From Lobosporangium transversale (lineage: Eukaryota; Mortierellomycota; Mortierellomycetes; Mortierellales; Mortierellaceae): 64,000 bases of DNA. The first letter of the stretch is position 1, and each line of letters opens with the position of its first letter. The notes under the pieces are model-generated. The model was not told the DNA's origin. It did no database searches and saw only the letters and a list, made by a program, of their open reading frames with translations. Below, piece after piece: positions 22,530 through 33,083 of this stretch. The stretch covers positions 372,001 to 436,000 of the forward strand of contig NW_019028994.1 of NCBI RefSeq assembly GCF_002105155.1, given 5' to 3'. Made by a program: the position numbers and the translations under genes.

Positions 22530-22876
22530 CTAGTGGACAGGAGTGAAGTTCCAAGGTTGCTTGCCTCTGGGATTGCCATCAGGGAGAAGAGCAATGCGCT
22601 TGGGATATACAGTGTCAGGAGTGACATCGACATTGAGCCACTTGCCATGGACCTTCACTGGGTACACGATCTTGTACTTGCCGTCATCAGCCTTTTCGAG
22701 CGTCCACTTCTGGCTAGTGCCACTAACAGCCAAGTAAGCATACTCTTTGCCATCAGATCGGCTCAACGAGAGGTATCGCTGGTGGTATCCGCGAGGAGAA
22801 AGAGTGACCTTGTCACCAGCATGGTTACGGAGATACCATTCCTGATAATAGCCAGAAACTGACAAAGCCTCCTGCC
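22530..22876 (-). pseudogene. Truncated B gene B3, joined to foreign DNA
   Basis: Only the 3' two thirds of a B gene remain, from the GYYQEWYLRNHAGDK region to the normal end TPVH. The homology stops at ~22876; the signal peptide, leader, promoter and first block are gone and unrelated sequence follows. A frame from 22928 reads through the junction (MFLHLGIDSCKFVNDI, then B sequence), but without signal peptide or promoter it is unlikely to work. Variants include SVSGYYQ, SDGKEYA and LLPDGNP, so it is distinct from the other copies. Confidence 0.85.
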
Positions 22877-23400
22877 TGGCAATATCATTCACGAACTTAC
22901 AAGAGTCAATGCCAAGATGAAGAAACACCTGATGAAATCAAATCGTACTTTAGCATGGATGAGATTTTTGGGTTTTTATTCCACTGGTTTGTTATTGGTG
23001 ATAAGGATTTTATTCTTGAATATCAGGCGCAATTAGTGGAGGCTGCATTGGGTCGAATCTAGATGCTTGGAGCCCAAGTTCTTGTGGTTATAAACGAACT
23101 ATCCATCCTAAAGGCTGTCATCAATTATCTTAGGGAGATTGACTCTTTGTTTTTTAATGCCGTGCAACAGTCAATGCTTCGATCAACAAATGCCTGTGTT
23201 CGTGGGACAATGTGGGGAGCCCCATGCCAGTCCTCTTAATTGAAACACTCGAAACACGGCCTCTGGATTCATGGCCACTACTTCCAAATAATACTATATC
23301 TGCGGCGTACACAGAAATACGAAGATCGTCGAATAAAGCGTATCCATTGGGTGAATGTATCAGTCACGTGGGAGGATTTGTTGTGACTGGTCATTAATAG
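22877..23400 (+). pseudogene. Relic of an unrecognised gene at the B3 breakpoint
   Basis: On the plus strand three neighbouring frames look coding: WQYHSRTYKSQCQDEETPDE followed by IKSYFSMDEIFGFLFHWFVI up to ~23060, then MLGAQVLVVINELSILKAVI (23061-23238), then HGLWIHGHYFQIILYLRRTQ to ~23395. They are in different frames with stops between, and no GT-AG introns clearly join them. The composition is that of a decayed exon series. Family not recognised. Confidence 0.4.
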
Positions 23401-23517
23401 TTATTTTATTATTTTGTATCTACTAATTAGGACAAGCTAAAGGAATCTTAAAGCCTTTTAAGCTACAGGCGAGTCCACCTCACCTAGAAAGCACCACAGT
23501 CAGCCCTGTGGCTAGAT

Positions 23518-23679
23518 CAGTGCTCCTATTCGATTCGAATAAGCTATCCTGGATCGATTCGAATGACGTGAATGGTTCGATTCGAGTATTGAATGGCTCG
23601 AGTATCGAATGGTTCGAATGAATCGAATGAATCGAATTTAGATATCTATTCGAATGGTTCGAATAGGAGCACCGCGCTG
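23518..23679. mobile_element. Short hAT-related foldback element
   Basis: It begins CAGTGCTCCTATTCGATTCG and ends with the near inverse (CGAATAGGAGCACCGCGCTG). The end is close to the right end of the hAT element at 33531 (CAGCGCTCCTAATCGATTCG in reverse), and both have CGAATG/CGATTC subterminal repeats. The right end seems to carry a small insertion, and no convincing 8-bp target duplication is visible, so its exact limits are uncertain. Confidence 0.6.
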
Positions 23680-24910
23680 CAATCGATACTGTCTTTCTTT
23701 TATTAAGGAATGATGGCTATGGTGAACATAAGTCTACTCTAAACTGCGGTTATATTCACCGTCTGTGTGGGTTAACAGCATCAAGGAAGTTGCACGGTTA
23801 TGCTTTGACTTCAGTCAATTGACCATTTTCCTATTTTTTTACCCCTCTGCCTCCTATATCATCTTTAGATAATGTTTATAGCTGGACAAGAGCAGGATCA
23901 CCACCACTGCTGTTCTCCAGTCATGTGGCTAAACAGATATAAGTGAGTGAATGGGAACACCAACTTTTCTTATTACACTGTTGAGTAGACTCGTAGCAAA
24001 TAAACAAGTAATTTGATAAAAGAAGAAAAATAAAAGCGAGTGTGGATTTCTCATGACGATCAAGACTTTACTAAAATGAAAAGTGGTTAAATGATGTAAG
24101 ATTCCGGGTCCAATTGGTGAGGGATGCATTTATACAACTCAAGGTCGCAAAAAAAGGGGCACCACTCCCCGTTAGTCAGCATACGATGATTATTATCAGA
24201 TACGAATCCTCGTAGATCACATTCATTTATTAAAAAAAAAAAAAAAAAAAAAAATATGAAAGACACCTTCAGCACTATCTTAGGCAGCTAGCTGTGCCTA
24301 CTCCTGTTCATACATGCTCTTATGGCCATAGGGGCTCCTGCAGCATCATATGGGCCCGATTGGCTGCAGTGATTTTCGCTGATGCATTTTTTTTCACCAA
24401 TGTGCCAAAGCCTAGATATTTTTTCACTGGTGGGCTTGACAAGCGCGATGCGCTACTGACCTACAAGTAGCGGTATGGTGTATTCTAATACTAAGGTATC
24501 CTGGTGCGCCCTTAATACACCATATCAGAAAGCACTGATGATGAGAATTTCTGAGTGGTAGTGCGCCGCATTGATACCAGGCTAGTGTATTGCCATTCCA
24601 AGCTCTTTAAGAGGTATGAACCCTAGGATATGTCGCTATAGTTAAAGTTTCGTAACAAATAAACAAATAAATAAACTAAGCCTTTTCTAGGGCGACAAAT
24701 GTCGTTCAATTATATCGATCATTATGTTACATACGTCTCTTATTCATGACTCTTGTCCTATATATTCCTTTAGGAAGAGGTGCTTGCTTTCATCATGTAA
24801 ATCTGATTCAATAAATATCTGTAAGCAAAATGGGTTGTCGTGTTTGTATCTGCTTTACTTCAAAAGAATAATTAACCGGATCATTTCTAAACGATATTCA
24901 GTAATACAGC
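23680..24910. other. Unique insert sequence, nothing recognised
   Basis: Part of the 22.9-26.8 kb block that is not related to the repeat unit. A run of ~25 A at 24232-24256. The stretch 24280-24620 has coding-like character in places (FTNVPKPRYFFTGGLDKRD around 24398) but no sustained frame or recognisable domain. Confidence 0.4.
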
Positions 24911-24929
24911 AGTCGAATCGTTGTTTCAG

Positions 24930-25070
24930 CAGGATGTTGACGAAATCAATATTGAACAACCATTTTCCCTCTTTTCCCTTTTGGATAAATATCCTCACCT
25001 CGACAGTGAAAGAAGTGTGTATTTGACTGCCGTAGTTGCTCGGAAGTGGCCACAATTGGGTAAGAGGTCT
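24930..25070 (+). pseudogene. Exon-like fragment of unknown gene
   Basis: An open stretch encodes QQDVDEINIEQPFSLFSLLD and continues through KYPHLDSERSVYLTAVVARK to WPQLG, ending at a good 5' splice site (TTGGGTAAG at ~25058). No start, further exon or partner was found. Unrecognised. Confidence 0.35.
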
Positions 25071-25327
25071 CGAACCTACAGGTGCCTGTGGTGGATAGTA
25101 ACTTGTATCAAGAGCTGGGTAATATGAATATTATTAAGACCGTCCCATCAAAACTGGGCGTTGACCATCAGCCCTTGGTTTGTGAGGGAAAAGAAAATGC
25201 CTTTGAGGTTTGTGTAATTGTGAACATTGACGCTTGAAATACTTGAAATCCTACTCCAACTCTGTTTCGCACCTCGCCCATTTCCCACTCTTTTCCGTAA
25301 TCGTGAGTTATCCGTCGACCATGCAGC

Positions 25328-25439
25328 AGGGTCAAGCTTGTCGCTCTTTTTGGCTTGACTCTTTCAAATATAAATGGTTTACTTAACAAAATTCTAATAA
25401 TTGAAAAGGACTAACCAAAAGAGCGACAAGCTTGACCCT
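25328..25439. repeat. Inverted repeat with 25-bp arms
   Basis: Left arm 25328-25353 (AGGGTCAAGCTTGTCGCTC then T5 GG) and right arm 25415-25439 are reverse complements apart from one T. The 61-bp loop is AT-rich. Could be a foldback remnant or a transcribed hairpin. Confidence 0.75.
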
Positions 25440-25539
25440 CTGAAATGGGCGAATCATTGGTGTGTAGATTGCCAATGACTCAGCTCACATTTGTTCTGCA
25501 TATTTCATACAAAAATAATTTTTTTGTACCTCTGCATCT

Positions 25540-26130
25540 CGCGTGTGTAACAACATGCATTCTACATGCGCTCTGTAAAAACATCTGTTCTTATAGAGAC
25601 GCGTGGTTATATTTTTTGATATGACTTTAATAACAACATCAATAAATACCTCATGGGCGTGGTGTGCGGACCTGCGCCTTTATCCCTACTTTATCACCTG
25701 TATACTTCTCTGTCCATACAGAGCAGCCCAATCCAATTGTGTATTATTTACCTAACACCTCAACTGCGTACCCATAGTCAACTGGAAAAGCGGTATTGGG
25801 GTTGCACAACAAAAAATCATCTCCGACCCGTAGCACAACTATATTGCGTACCATATATCCAGCAGTTTAGCCCTTACTTGTACCTGTGTTATGATCTGAC
25901 AAGTTCCTGGAAAATGTATAAATACCCTTCTATTTCCTCACAGAGGTTGTCACACAGACAATCTCTTTCACAGAGCCATTACAAGAACAATCTCCCACAC
26001 CGGACCTTCGCCAGAGCACCTTAGACCCCTAGCAAGGACGTCCACATCCCTTGACCAGATCCTTGTAAGACTATATTATTGAACTTTCGTATTATAATTA
26101 AACATATGTTCGCATTCATAACTGCCCCTT
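25540..26130 (+). other. Possible solo LTR or promoter-leader remnant
   Basis: A TATA box (GTATAAATACCC at ~25917) is followed by a CA-rich leader of ~150 bp and then an AT-rich end resembling a polyadenylation region (TATTATAATTAAACATATG at ~26090). That order is typical of fungal LTR R-U5 regions, but I found neither clear TG...CA ends nor target duplications, and no second LTR. It may instead be the promoter of the secreted protein gene at 26220. Confidence 0.25.
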
Positions 26131-26219
26131 TTTAAAAATGACTTCCTATTTTATTAATACTTTTGTTTTATTTTTTTTCTATTCAACACATCTAGTACTC
26201 ATCCTTAGCATTATTCACA

Positions 26220-26651
26220 ATGATCATTCCCTATGCTCTTTTGGTTCCCTTATTGCTTCTGAATTCAGCCTCTGCTAGCCATTGGACTTGTTACAGAAAA
26301 CGGATGAAGGGTATTGGTTATGATGTTGATGCTGTTATTGCAGATCCAAGTGGCATTATTATTGCACAAACTAGTTGGCACAGTGACTGGGCCGACGTTT
26401 ACACAAAAAAGAACCATAGAGGGAGGATGGACATTAGAAAAAATTTCCAAAGTTGGTCTTTTGCTATTGATGGTAATGACTATGGAACCTTCTATCCTGC
26501 AGAAGTGAACAGACTTGAAAACAACATTGACAGAATTGCTTTTGGGTGTTATGACACGAGTGCAACAGACTACTGCACGCAATATAACTACATCAGGAAT
26601 ATGTACTACAGATGGCTAGACGAGGTCAGGGACGGGAAGTTGAATGTCTAG
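26220..26651 (+). CDS. Small secreted protein, unrelated to the A/B family
   Basis: 143 residues, one exon. Signal peptide at 1-19 (ALLVPLLLLNSASAS). The mature chain starts HWTCYRKRMKG and has three cysteines (HWTC, AFGC, DYC), several Trp and Tyr, and no recognised domain. The phrase DPSGIIIAQTSWHSDWADVY resembles nothing I can name. It is complete, single-copy in this window, and sits inside the non-repeat block between truncated B3 and the inverted segment, so it either arrived with that block or the block is the older locus. A T-rich leader with CA-rich tract precedes the ATG. Confidence 0.7.
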   Translation: MIIPYALLVPLLLLNSASASHWTCYRKRMKGIGYDVDAVIADPSGIIIAQTSWHSDWADVYTKKNHRGRMDIRKNFQSWSFAIDGNDYGTFYPAEVNRLENNIDRIAFGCYDTSATDYCTQYNYIRNMYYRWLDEVRDGKLNV

Positions 26652-26799
26652 AGCAAATATCAAATATACATGTAGGAAAAAAAAACTTATTAGCATCACC
26701 AGCCCATACCTGTAGTATTGGTTCATCATAGCCATAGTCCATCTTCACCCAGCACACAAACAAATAAAGGCCGATTGAGTTTGCAAGGGCGCTCTTAGT

Positions 26800-28000
26800 T
26801 GCACTGATACTAATGACTTGAAATGCCAAGATGTAAAGTAAGCAATTTTACCGAGCACTGCTGACCTGCTGTGATCTATGGACCCACAACTGGTTTTAAT
26901 AGCCTTCCCAGCCAACTCGACTCCTGAGCAGGATAAAGGTAGCTTTCTGACTCCTTTTCATCTGGGAAACTCGAGTACAAAAAGAAAGGGGTTCTTTCCG
27001 AAGAAGAGAGAGTCCTCTCCTTTTTGCTTGCAGATGTTATCCTAAGTTACCATTACTGCTACAGCCAAAGTCAGGGTGTCATTGGAGGCTTAGTGAGAAT
27101 GTCCATAGTCCTCTCCTTTAAAGCCATGGGGATTGTCCTTCACTCCTGCAGGCATGAATGAGTACATTTTTCATGATACATCGATGATTGAGTATACCTG
27201 CAAAACCTGTCTGTGATTGTCTGTGCAGGTTCTCCTGAATTCAGGCGGTGCATGTAAAATGAAGTCACAACTCAGCTCATGTCTAAGCTACTATGGTGAT
27301 GGCACTCTTGTTCCTGTCTTGGTCAATGTCATGGCGGCACTCCTTCTTTTACCTTGATTTCTAGCAAAAGATGGTGGTTCTTTATTTTTATTTTCGTTTA
27401 TGAGAATGGGCTAGCCGAGATGCTAGTTTAAAAGATCACAGTTTTTAAAATAGTGCTGCTATTGTGAACAGATGTAGAAATCTGTTATCTTGGGCACTGA
27501 TTGTGAATGGAAATGGGGTGAGGGTCTGAGGGCCTTTTCTTTTCTTTTCTTTTTCTTTCTTTCTTTCTTTTCATAGCCTGAGCCACAACGAGCGCTTCAT
27601 GTCGCCCGAATTGGCAACATTACTTCCGCCGTACCAGTTGATATCAGTGATGATAATAATAATAAGCTCTCAATCTACTCTACCGCGACCGTTATCATGT
27701 TTAGTAGTTTCTGAGGAATATTGTACAATCCATAGAGCCCCGTCGCAGCTCTCTCTTTATATACTTGGCGCTTTTGCCCAAATAGAGTGGCGTAGGGGAA
27801 ACTTATGAAGCTGACCATTATGACAAGCGGACGGATAGGTAAAGGAAAGAGAAGAAGTGTTGAGTCAATCAGATATTGGTGGCGATAGTAGTCCAATTGA
27901 GGTGAGGGACGGCGTATGCTAAAAATAAGCCAACCCTCAGTAACAATGAGGTCTTTGCGCTCAGGACAGTTGTTTCACAAAGAATACTTATATTTTTGGG
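26800..28000. repeat. A-B spacer in inverted orientation (start of inverted block)
   Basis: From ~26800 the sequence is the reverse of the spacer that precedes B3: 26824-27420 matches 21650-22215 reversed. The B gene expected at its left end is absent; the homology breaks about 560 bp short of it. TTTCT repeats at 27535-27572. No gene seen. Confidence 0.75.
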
Positions 28001-28307
28001 AGTTTTGGCCGTTGCTCCAAGCATATGAACTTAAGAAAATAAAAAAGAAACCACCGAAGGAAAAAAAAAAAAAAAAAAAAAAAAGAAGTATCAGTAAAGG
28101 GGCACCGTATCAACAATGCATACCAATTGGCCAAATATGTTGACCTTCGTTAAATTTAGACGTAGAAGGGGCCACTCATCATTCTTCGGGCTGATCTGAG
28201 GCTTTCCTTTTTGTATGTCGTGTATTGTGTGCATCATACCACGCACTGTTGCCAAGAGTACCTCGTACAATACACATGAAATCGAAAAAAAAAATAATAA
28301 AAAAAAG

Positions 28308-28323
28308 TCTATAAAAGCAAAGC
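28308..28323 (+). promoter_or_regulatory. A4 core promoter
   Basis: TCTATAAAAGCAAAGC, followed by a CT-rich leader and the intron donor AAGGTGAGAAT at 28441. Confidence 0.6.
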
Positions 28324-28539
28324 TTTCCTTCATACGGCAACATCTCTCTATCCACTTGCACACATTCAAGCCTGCCTTACTCCCTCAAGCCTACACTCTA
28401 GCCTGCCCTATACTACCATTTCCTAAATTTACCCTACCTCAAGGTGAGAATAAGTATTTTGTATGCTTTTACTTTTATCGTGAGTCCATCCATCCATTCT
28501 ATTCCTCAGTGCTCACTAAGTCTGCGCTCAACGAATAGT

Positions 28540-29133
28540 ATGCATCAAGCCGTCGCCTTATTGGTTGCGATCTTTGCGATCATTAGTGTGGTCATTGCAG
28601 AACCCTTGCTTCCAAATGGCTACTACCGTATTTACAAGGGAAACCACCGCGTGCCCTCCAAGAACCGTTATTTCACTGCTTATCCAGATGACAGGACTGG
28701 CTCTGTGAAGATTGAGCTCAAAACTGAAGATGAACTTCAAGTATGGCGACTCCGCAATCATGACAACGGCAAAGTGTCCCTTGAAGTCTACGATGAAGAT
28801 GCAGATGAGAGCAAATACCTTTCGGAAGGAAGATCTGGAGCCCTTCCAGGAGCACATCTTGGTGTTACTGAAAAGCGTCAAAAGTGGTTCATCACCAAGG
28901 TTGGAAGAAGCTATTACACTAGATATATGCTCACTCACCCGAGAAAGTTCCATAACCAGACACTTGTTGTCAGCGAGAGCAACTCTTATGAGGAGGATGT
29001 TACCAAGCCAAACTGGGTGTCTTTTAGGTGCGAAGGCCAAACTAACTACACTCTGGCCTGGAAGTTTGCGAGGGTCTACCCCGACGAAGATGAAGACGCG
29101 AAGCACAATGAGAACGGCGAAGACGACAAGTAA
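28540..29133 (+). CDS. Secreted A-family protein A4
   Basis: 197 residues: signal peptide (ALLVAIFAIISVVIA), EPLLPNGYYRIYKG, core blocks ending QVWRLRNHD, QKWFITKVG and AWKFARVYP, tail DEDEDAKHNENGEDDK. The first sequon is lost (RNHDN instead of RNHS); NQT is kept. A cysteine appears in SFRCEG, where others have Tyr. Its promoter, leader and the first ~105 codons are almost identical to A6, but the last ~90 codons are not. A leader intron is likely at 28444-28538 (donor GTGAGAAT, acceptor GAATAG one base before ATG), so the in-frame upstream codons are intronic. Confidence 0.87.
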   Translation: MHQAVALLVAIFAIISVVIAEPLLPNGYYRIYKGNHRVPSKNRYFTAYPDDRTGSVKIELKTEDELQVWRLRNHDNGKVSLEVYDEDADESKYLSEGRSGALPGAHLGVTEKRQKWFITKVGRSYYTRYMLTHPRKFHNQTLVVSESNSYEEDVTKPNWVSFRCEGQTNYTLAWKFARVYPDEDEDAKHNENGEDDK

Positions 29134-29642
29134 ATAGTCGAAGATTCGAGCCAGGCCTTCAGTTAAGCTTCAAATTCATCTTTGAAAACAATCCTTTTCC
29201 CAATGCAGATATTTGTAGCCTCTCAATTATATTAAATAAATAATATATATATATAAAAGAAAAAGAAAAGAAAAAACCCTTGTTTTGATGGCAACGCGCT
29301 CGTTCCTATACAATGCAAAGGCTAAACAACACGAGGAAAATCACACTACTAGAAAGGTGATGATGGTTTATGCCACAATGGCGGAATTGCTTCGGCTACT
29401 GCGGGATTATTTGTCTTGAGCATTCTCAATAGGAGAAGGCGCCTCATTTTTCTTTTAGATAACTTGCCACTTTAACCTTTTCGTCAGCATATCGACTCTC
29501 TTCATTGCATTAATTGTTTTTGACCCGGTGGCCTTAGACCAAACTGCTTATTACCATCGATATAATCGTCGGTTCCCTTACTCATTAGCCCTTTTTCTTA
29601 GCCTACTGCTTCTGATGGGTCTTGGTGATGCCCCATTTAGCT
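29134..29642. repeat. A4 downstream region leading into relic X (reverse)
   Basis: 29480-29678 aligns with the reverse of 12820-12990, the 3' end of relic X and its downstream segment, up to the hAT insertion point. The relic continues at 33532 on the other side of the element. Confidence 0.75.
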
Positions 29643-29713
29643 AGGTCTATGGACTTGGATGGATGTAATTAGTAGTGTCACTACTAATTACATCCATCCA
29701 AGTCCATAGACCT
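29643..29713. repeat. Perfect palindrome at the hAT left junction
   Basis: Arms of 35 bp (29643-29677 and 29679-29713) are exact reverse complements around a single T at 29678. The left arm is ordinary relic X flank ending in the target duplication AGTAGTGT (29671-29678); the right arm occupies the place where the element's left terminal repeat should be. Confidence 0.95.
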
Positions 29714-29955
29714 TCGAACCGAAATCGAATTGACCAAGGTAAGGTTCATATCGAATCGAAACCGAATGAATATATATTGTCGAAACCGAATCGAATGTAT
29801 CGAATATTCGATGCATTCGGTAAACCGAATCATTCGGTGCCTCGATTGTACCGATTCAATTCATTTGATATACCGAATCATTCGGTACATTGATAAACCG
29901 ATTAAAATTTTTATAAATTTTTTCTCACGGCACTCTTAATCAAAATGTGGATTTA

Positions 29956-30318
29956 CAGTCGTCCCTCAGTAATTCGCGAATTACTGAGGGACCTGGTCTG
30001 TTATTATTCACTTCAATTCAATTTCAATTATATTGGTGGGCTCCTTTATTCTTTTTTTTTTCTCATTTTTTGAATTTTTCATTTTTTTAAACAGCCACCC
30101 TATGTATTTTTCATGAAAATTTATTTTTTTATTTTTTGTGTGTTTTGTATGCAGAATAGTGAAAAATACATAGGGTGGCTGTTTAAAAAAATATGAAAAA
30201 TTCAAAAAAAGAGAAAAAAAAAGAATAAAGGAGCCCATCAATATAACTGAAATTGAATTGAAGTGAATAAAAACAGACCAGTTCCCTCAGTAATTCGCGA
30301 ATTACTGAGGGACGACTG
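29956..30318. mobile_element. Pogo/Tc1-type foldback MITE nested in the hAT element
   Basis: 363 bp flanked by TA on both sides (29954-29955 and 30319-30320). It starts CAGTC and ends GACTG. Directly inside each end is a 32-bp palindrome with core CAGTAATTCGCGAATTACTG (29961-29992 perfect; 30282-30313 with one mismatch). The arms remain inverted copies almost to the centre near 30135, so the whole element can fold into one long hairpin. No coding capacity. The TA duplication and CAGTCGTCCCTC-type end point to pogo/Fot-like transposase mobilisation. Confidence 0.88.
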
Positions 30319-30575
30319 TAAATCATGGATTAAGAAAAATATTACCATGAAGATAAGGTTAAAACACATGTTTATAGAAAATAAAGCCTAACAACGAGTG
30401 CGAGATATCTGGTGCGTTATACTTAAATACTCAACTGCGGCATCAGGACAACAAATGTGTTTGCATTCGCTTCAGTTCGCCTCATTTCCTTTCCTTTTCC
30501 TTTTTTTTTTTTTTTTTTTTTTCTCTCTTTTCCTTTTCATGCATTATCTCAATTCAGCCCAAAACATCTCTTAAA

Positions 30576-33083
30576 ATGAGTAAACGACGTCGTCGAATTA
30601 TCGAGGAGGAAGCAGAAGAAGTATTTATTGATTACATTTGCCATATTACTTTGTATTAAGAAAAGAAGGAAAAAACTTAACCTTAATGTTTAAATTAATA
30701 CCTCCATAGCAATTTTATCATACATGAACTTAAGGTTTATGACGTTGGTAACACTTCTATGTCTGCCAGCTTTGACGCACCTGACAACGATATGGATATG
30801 GAGAGCGTGATGAGCGGCAGCGTGATGAATGAGAGCTTAGTGACGAGGAGCGTGGGAAGCTCCAGCGTGGCAAGCAGCACGGCGATCAACCGAAGCTGGG
30901 CGTGGTCACTGAAGAACAAGTGGGCCGAGCGTGTTAAAACTAAGAGTGGCTCTGGTATGCGCTGCTGTTACCCTAGCTGCGGGAAAACCTTTGGTTCATC
31001 AAATATGTCAACTTCAGGGGTCATCCAGCATCTGTGGCGAGTACATCGCATCACTAAAGATAGCAATGCCAATGATGGCAGTCTCTCCAAGCAAGGCCCA
31101 ATGGACAAGATGCTTAATTCATTTTCTCAGCCAAAAGTATTTGACCCTACGAGATTTGACGAATTGCTTGTCCGATTCGTTATCACAACAAAGCAGCCAT
31201 TTACGATTGTCAAAAGCACTGCTCTCCAGGAGCTTCTAGTCCATGCTACAATGGCTACAGCATCTCAAGTAAAGCTACCGTCTGATGACACCATGGCAAC
31301 CAAGGTAAAACTATTATTACTATGATTATGATTATTATTATTATTATTATTATTACTCTTCAATTATTATTTTTTTTTTATAACAAACATCAACCAAACA
31401 CTGACAAAAAGATGGATTAAAAATAGGCTAAGCTAAAATGCCAATACATGGAGCATCAAGTCATAAGCTTATTTGAGGATATTAACAAGGTATCACTGAC
31501 CGTTGATGGCTGGACAAGCCCTTTCCAAGACAACTTCCTGGGGGTAACAGCTCACTGGATTGATCATGACTGGCGCCAACAAGAGCTGGTCATTGGATTT
31601 GAGCCATTGTATGGAGCGCATACAGGTGAGAACTTAGCGGAATCTCTGGCTAAGGTCATCGATCGATTTAAAATTGGTGACAAGCTTCTAAGTATCACCA
31701 CCGACAATGCGTCAAATATGTCCAAAATGATCCGAGAGCTTGAAAAGCATCCCAAGGCAGTAGAATGGGAATTCTCAGTCACTTTTAATAATGCTAGCGC
31801 ATCTAGTAATGAGTTATCTCTAACGCTTCTCTTAAAAAAAATAAAAATAAATAAAAATAAAAAACATTAGGCCGCTCAAGGATGGCTTATACCATGTGCC
31901 ATGCCTTGGACACATCATTAATCTGGCAGTTCAGGCGATTTTGGGCCCAAGTGGTTTGAATGACTTGGCTCCTGAAAATGACAGTCTCTACGTGAACAAC
32001 AATGAGTGTGAGGATGCGGTTGGGTTAACGCTTGTAACGCTGAGTACATTACAGAAACTCAGAAAAGGCATTGTTAAGATCAGGTCAGTATTACTATATA
32101 ATCTTGACTGCAAATATAAACTTGAATCATGAAACTTAACTATAAAATACCTTTTATATCGACTTATACATAGAGCTTCGCCACAAAGAATTGACAAGTT
32201 TGGCCAGGTCTGCGCTATCCTGAAATGCCCAAACCTTGATCTGAAAAGGGATAACTGCACACGTTGGAACTCTACTTTCATCATGGTGGATAGGGCAATA
32301 ACGTTAAGGCTAGCCTACCAGAGCATGTGCCAGAACGAACCGTTTTTATCGGCCTTCTCCCTGAAAGACGAAGAATGGGGATACCTGAAGAAGCTCCATA
32401 TTTTGCTTAGCCAGTTTAATGATATCACAGCTACGGTGTCTTCTAGCCTGGGATACCCGACAATCAACAGAGCCATGTCTGCTTATAACAACATGATCGA
32501 CCACCTAGAAGATTATATTGAAAAAGAAGAGGATCCTCCACTAAAAAACGCAGCAGGTCAAGGGTTAAAGAAGCTTTTGCGTTATTATTCTAAAACTGAT
32601 TCCTCAGCGGTCTATGCCATCGCCACTGCTATGGACCCGAGGATGCGGTTTGACTGGTGGGAAGCTAACGAATGGGGTGAATATATTCAAAGCAGTCAAG
32701 ACATGGTAACGAAGGTCTGGGAAGATGAATATAAGGGCAAAGAAGGCCCAAGTCAGCTTCCAGCTGAAGAAGAAATGGAGATGAGACGCTATGGTATCAA
32801 GAAAAAAGGTGGAGAGCTTGAATTATACGTTCGAGAAGGAAGTTCTCTAGTTGCTAGTAAACATGAGCCTCCAGAGTTAGTGTACTGGCGATCACAAAAG
32901 GAGCGCTTGCCCAATTTGGCGAATATGGCAAAGGACTGTCTTGCAGTCCCTGTGACATCAACCCCGGCGGAAAGATGCTTTTCGCAAGCCAAGTTCTTCC
33001 TGCCACCTGAAAGAAATAGCCTTAGCCCTACGACGATCCAGCGCTTGGTCATCCTGGACTCTTGGATGAATGTTCTCCCATAA
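30576..33083 (+). CDS. hAT family transposase, apparently intact
   Basis: Five exons (30576-30620, 30735-31304, 31427-31812, 31871-32083, 32174-33083) give 707 residues in one frame. A BED-type zinc finger (C93, C97, H114, H119; CCYPSCGKTF and VIQHLWRVHR) binds DNA. The hAT catalytic motifs follow: LTVDGWTS with D232, ITTDNASNM with D298, then the CLGHIINLAV motif and a TRWNST segment. The C-terminal dimerisation region ends with NLANMAKDCLAVPVTSTPAE and RCFS, then IQRLVILDSWM. The intron 3 donor (GA|GTTATC) is weak but gives the only phase-correct junction; the alternative GTAATG seven bases earlier shifts the frame. ATT repeats and an A/T-rich stretch lie in introns 2 and 3. The protein might act in trans on related elements even though this copy lacks one end. 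Confidence 0.85.

Noticed and set aside
30008-30241. 77-codon minus frame within the pogo-type foldback
   Set aside because: It consists of low-complexity A/T hairpin arm; the element has no coding capacity.
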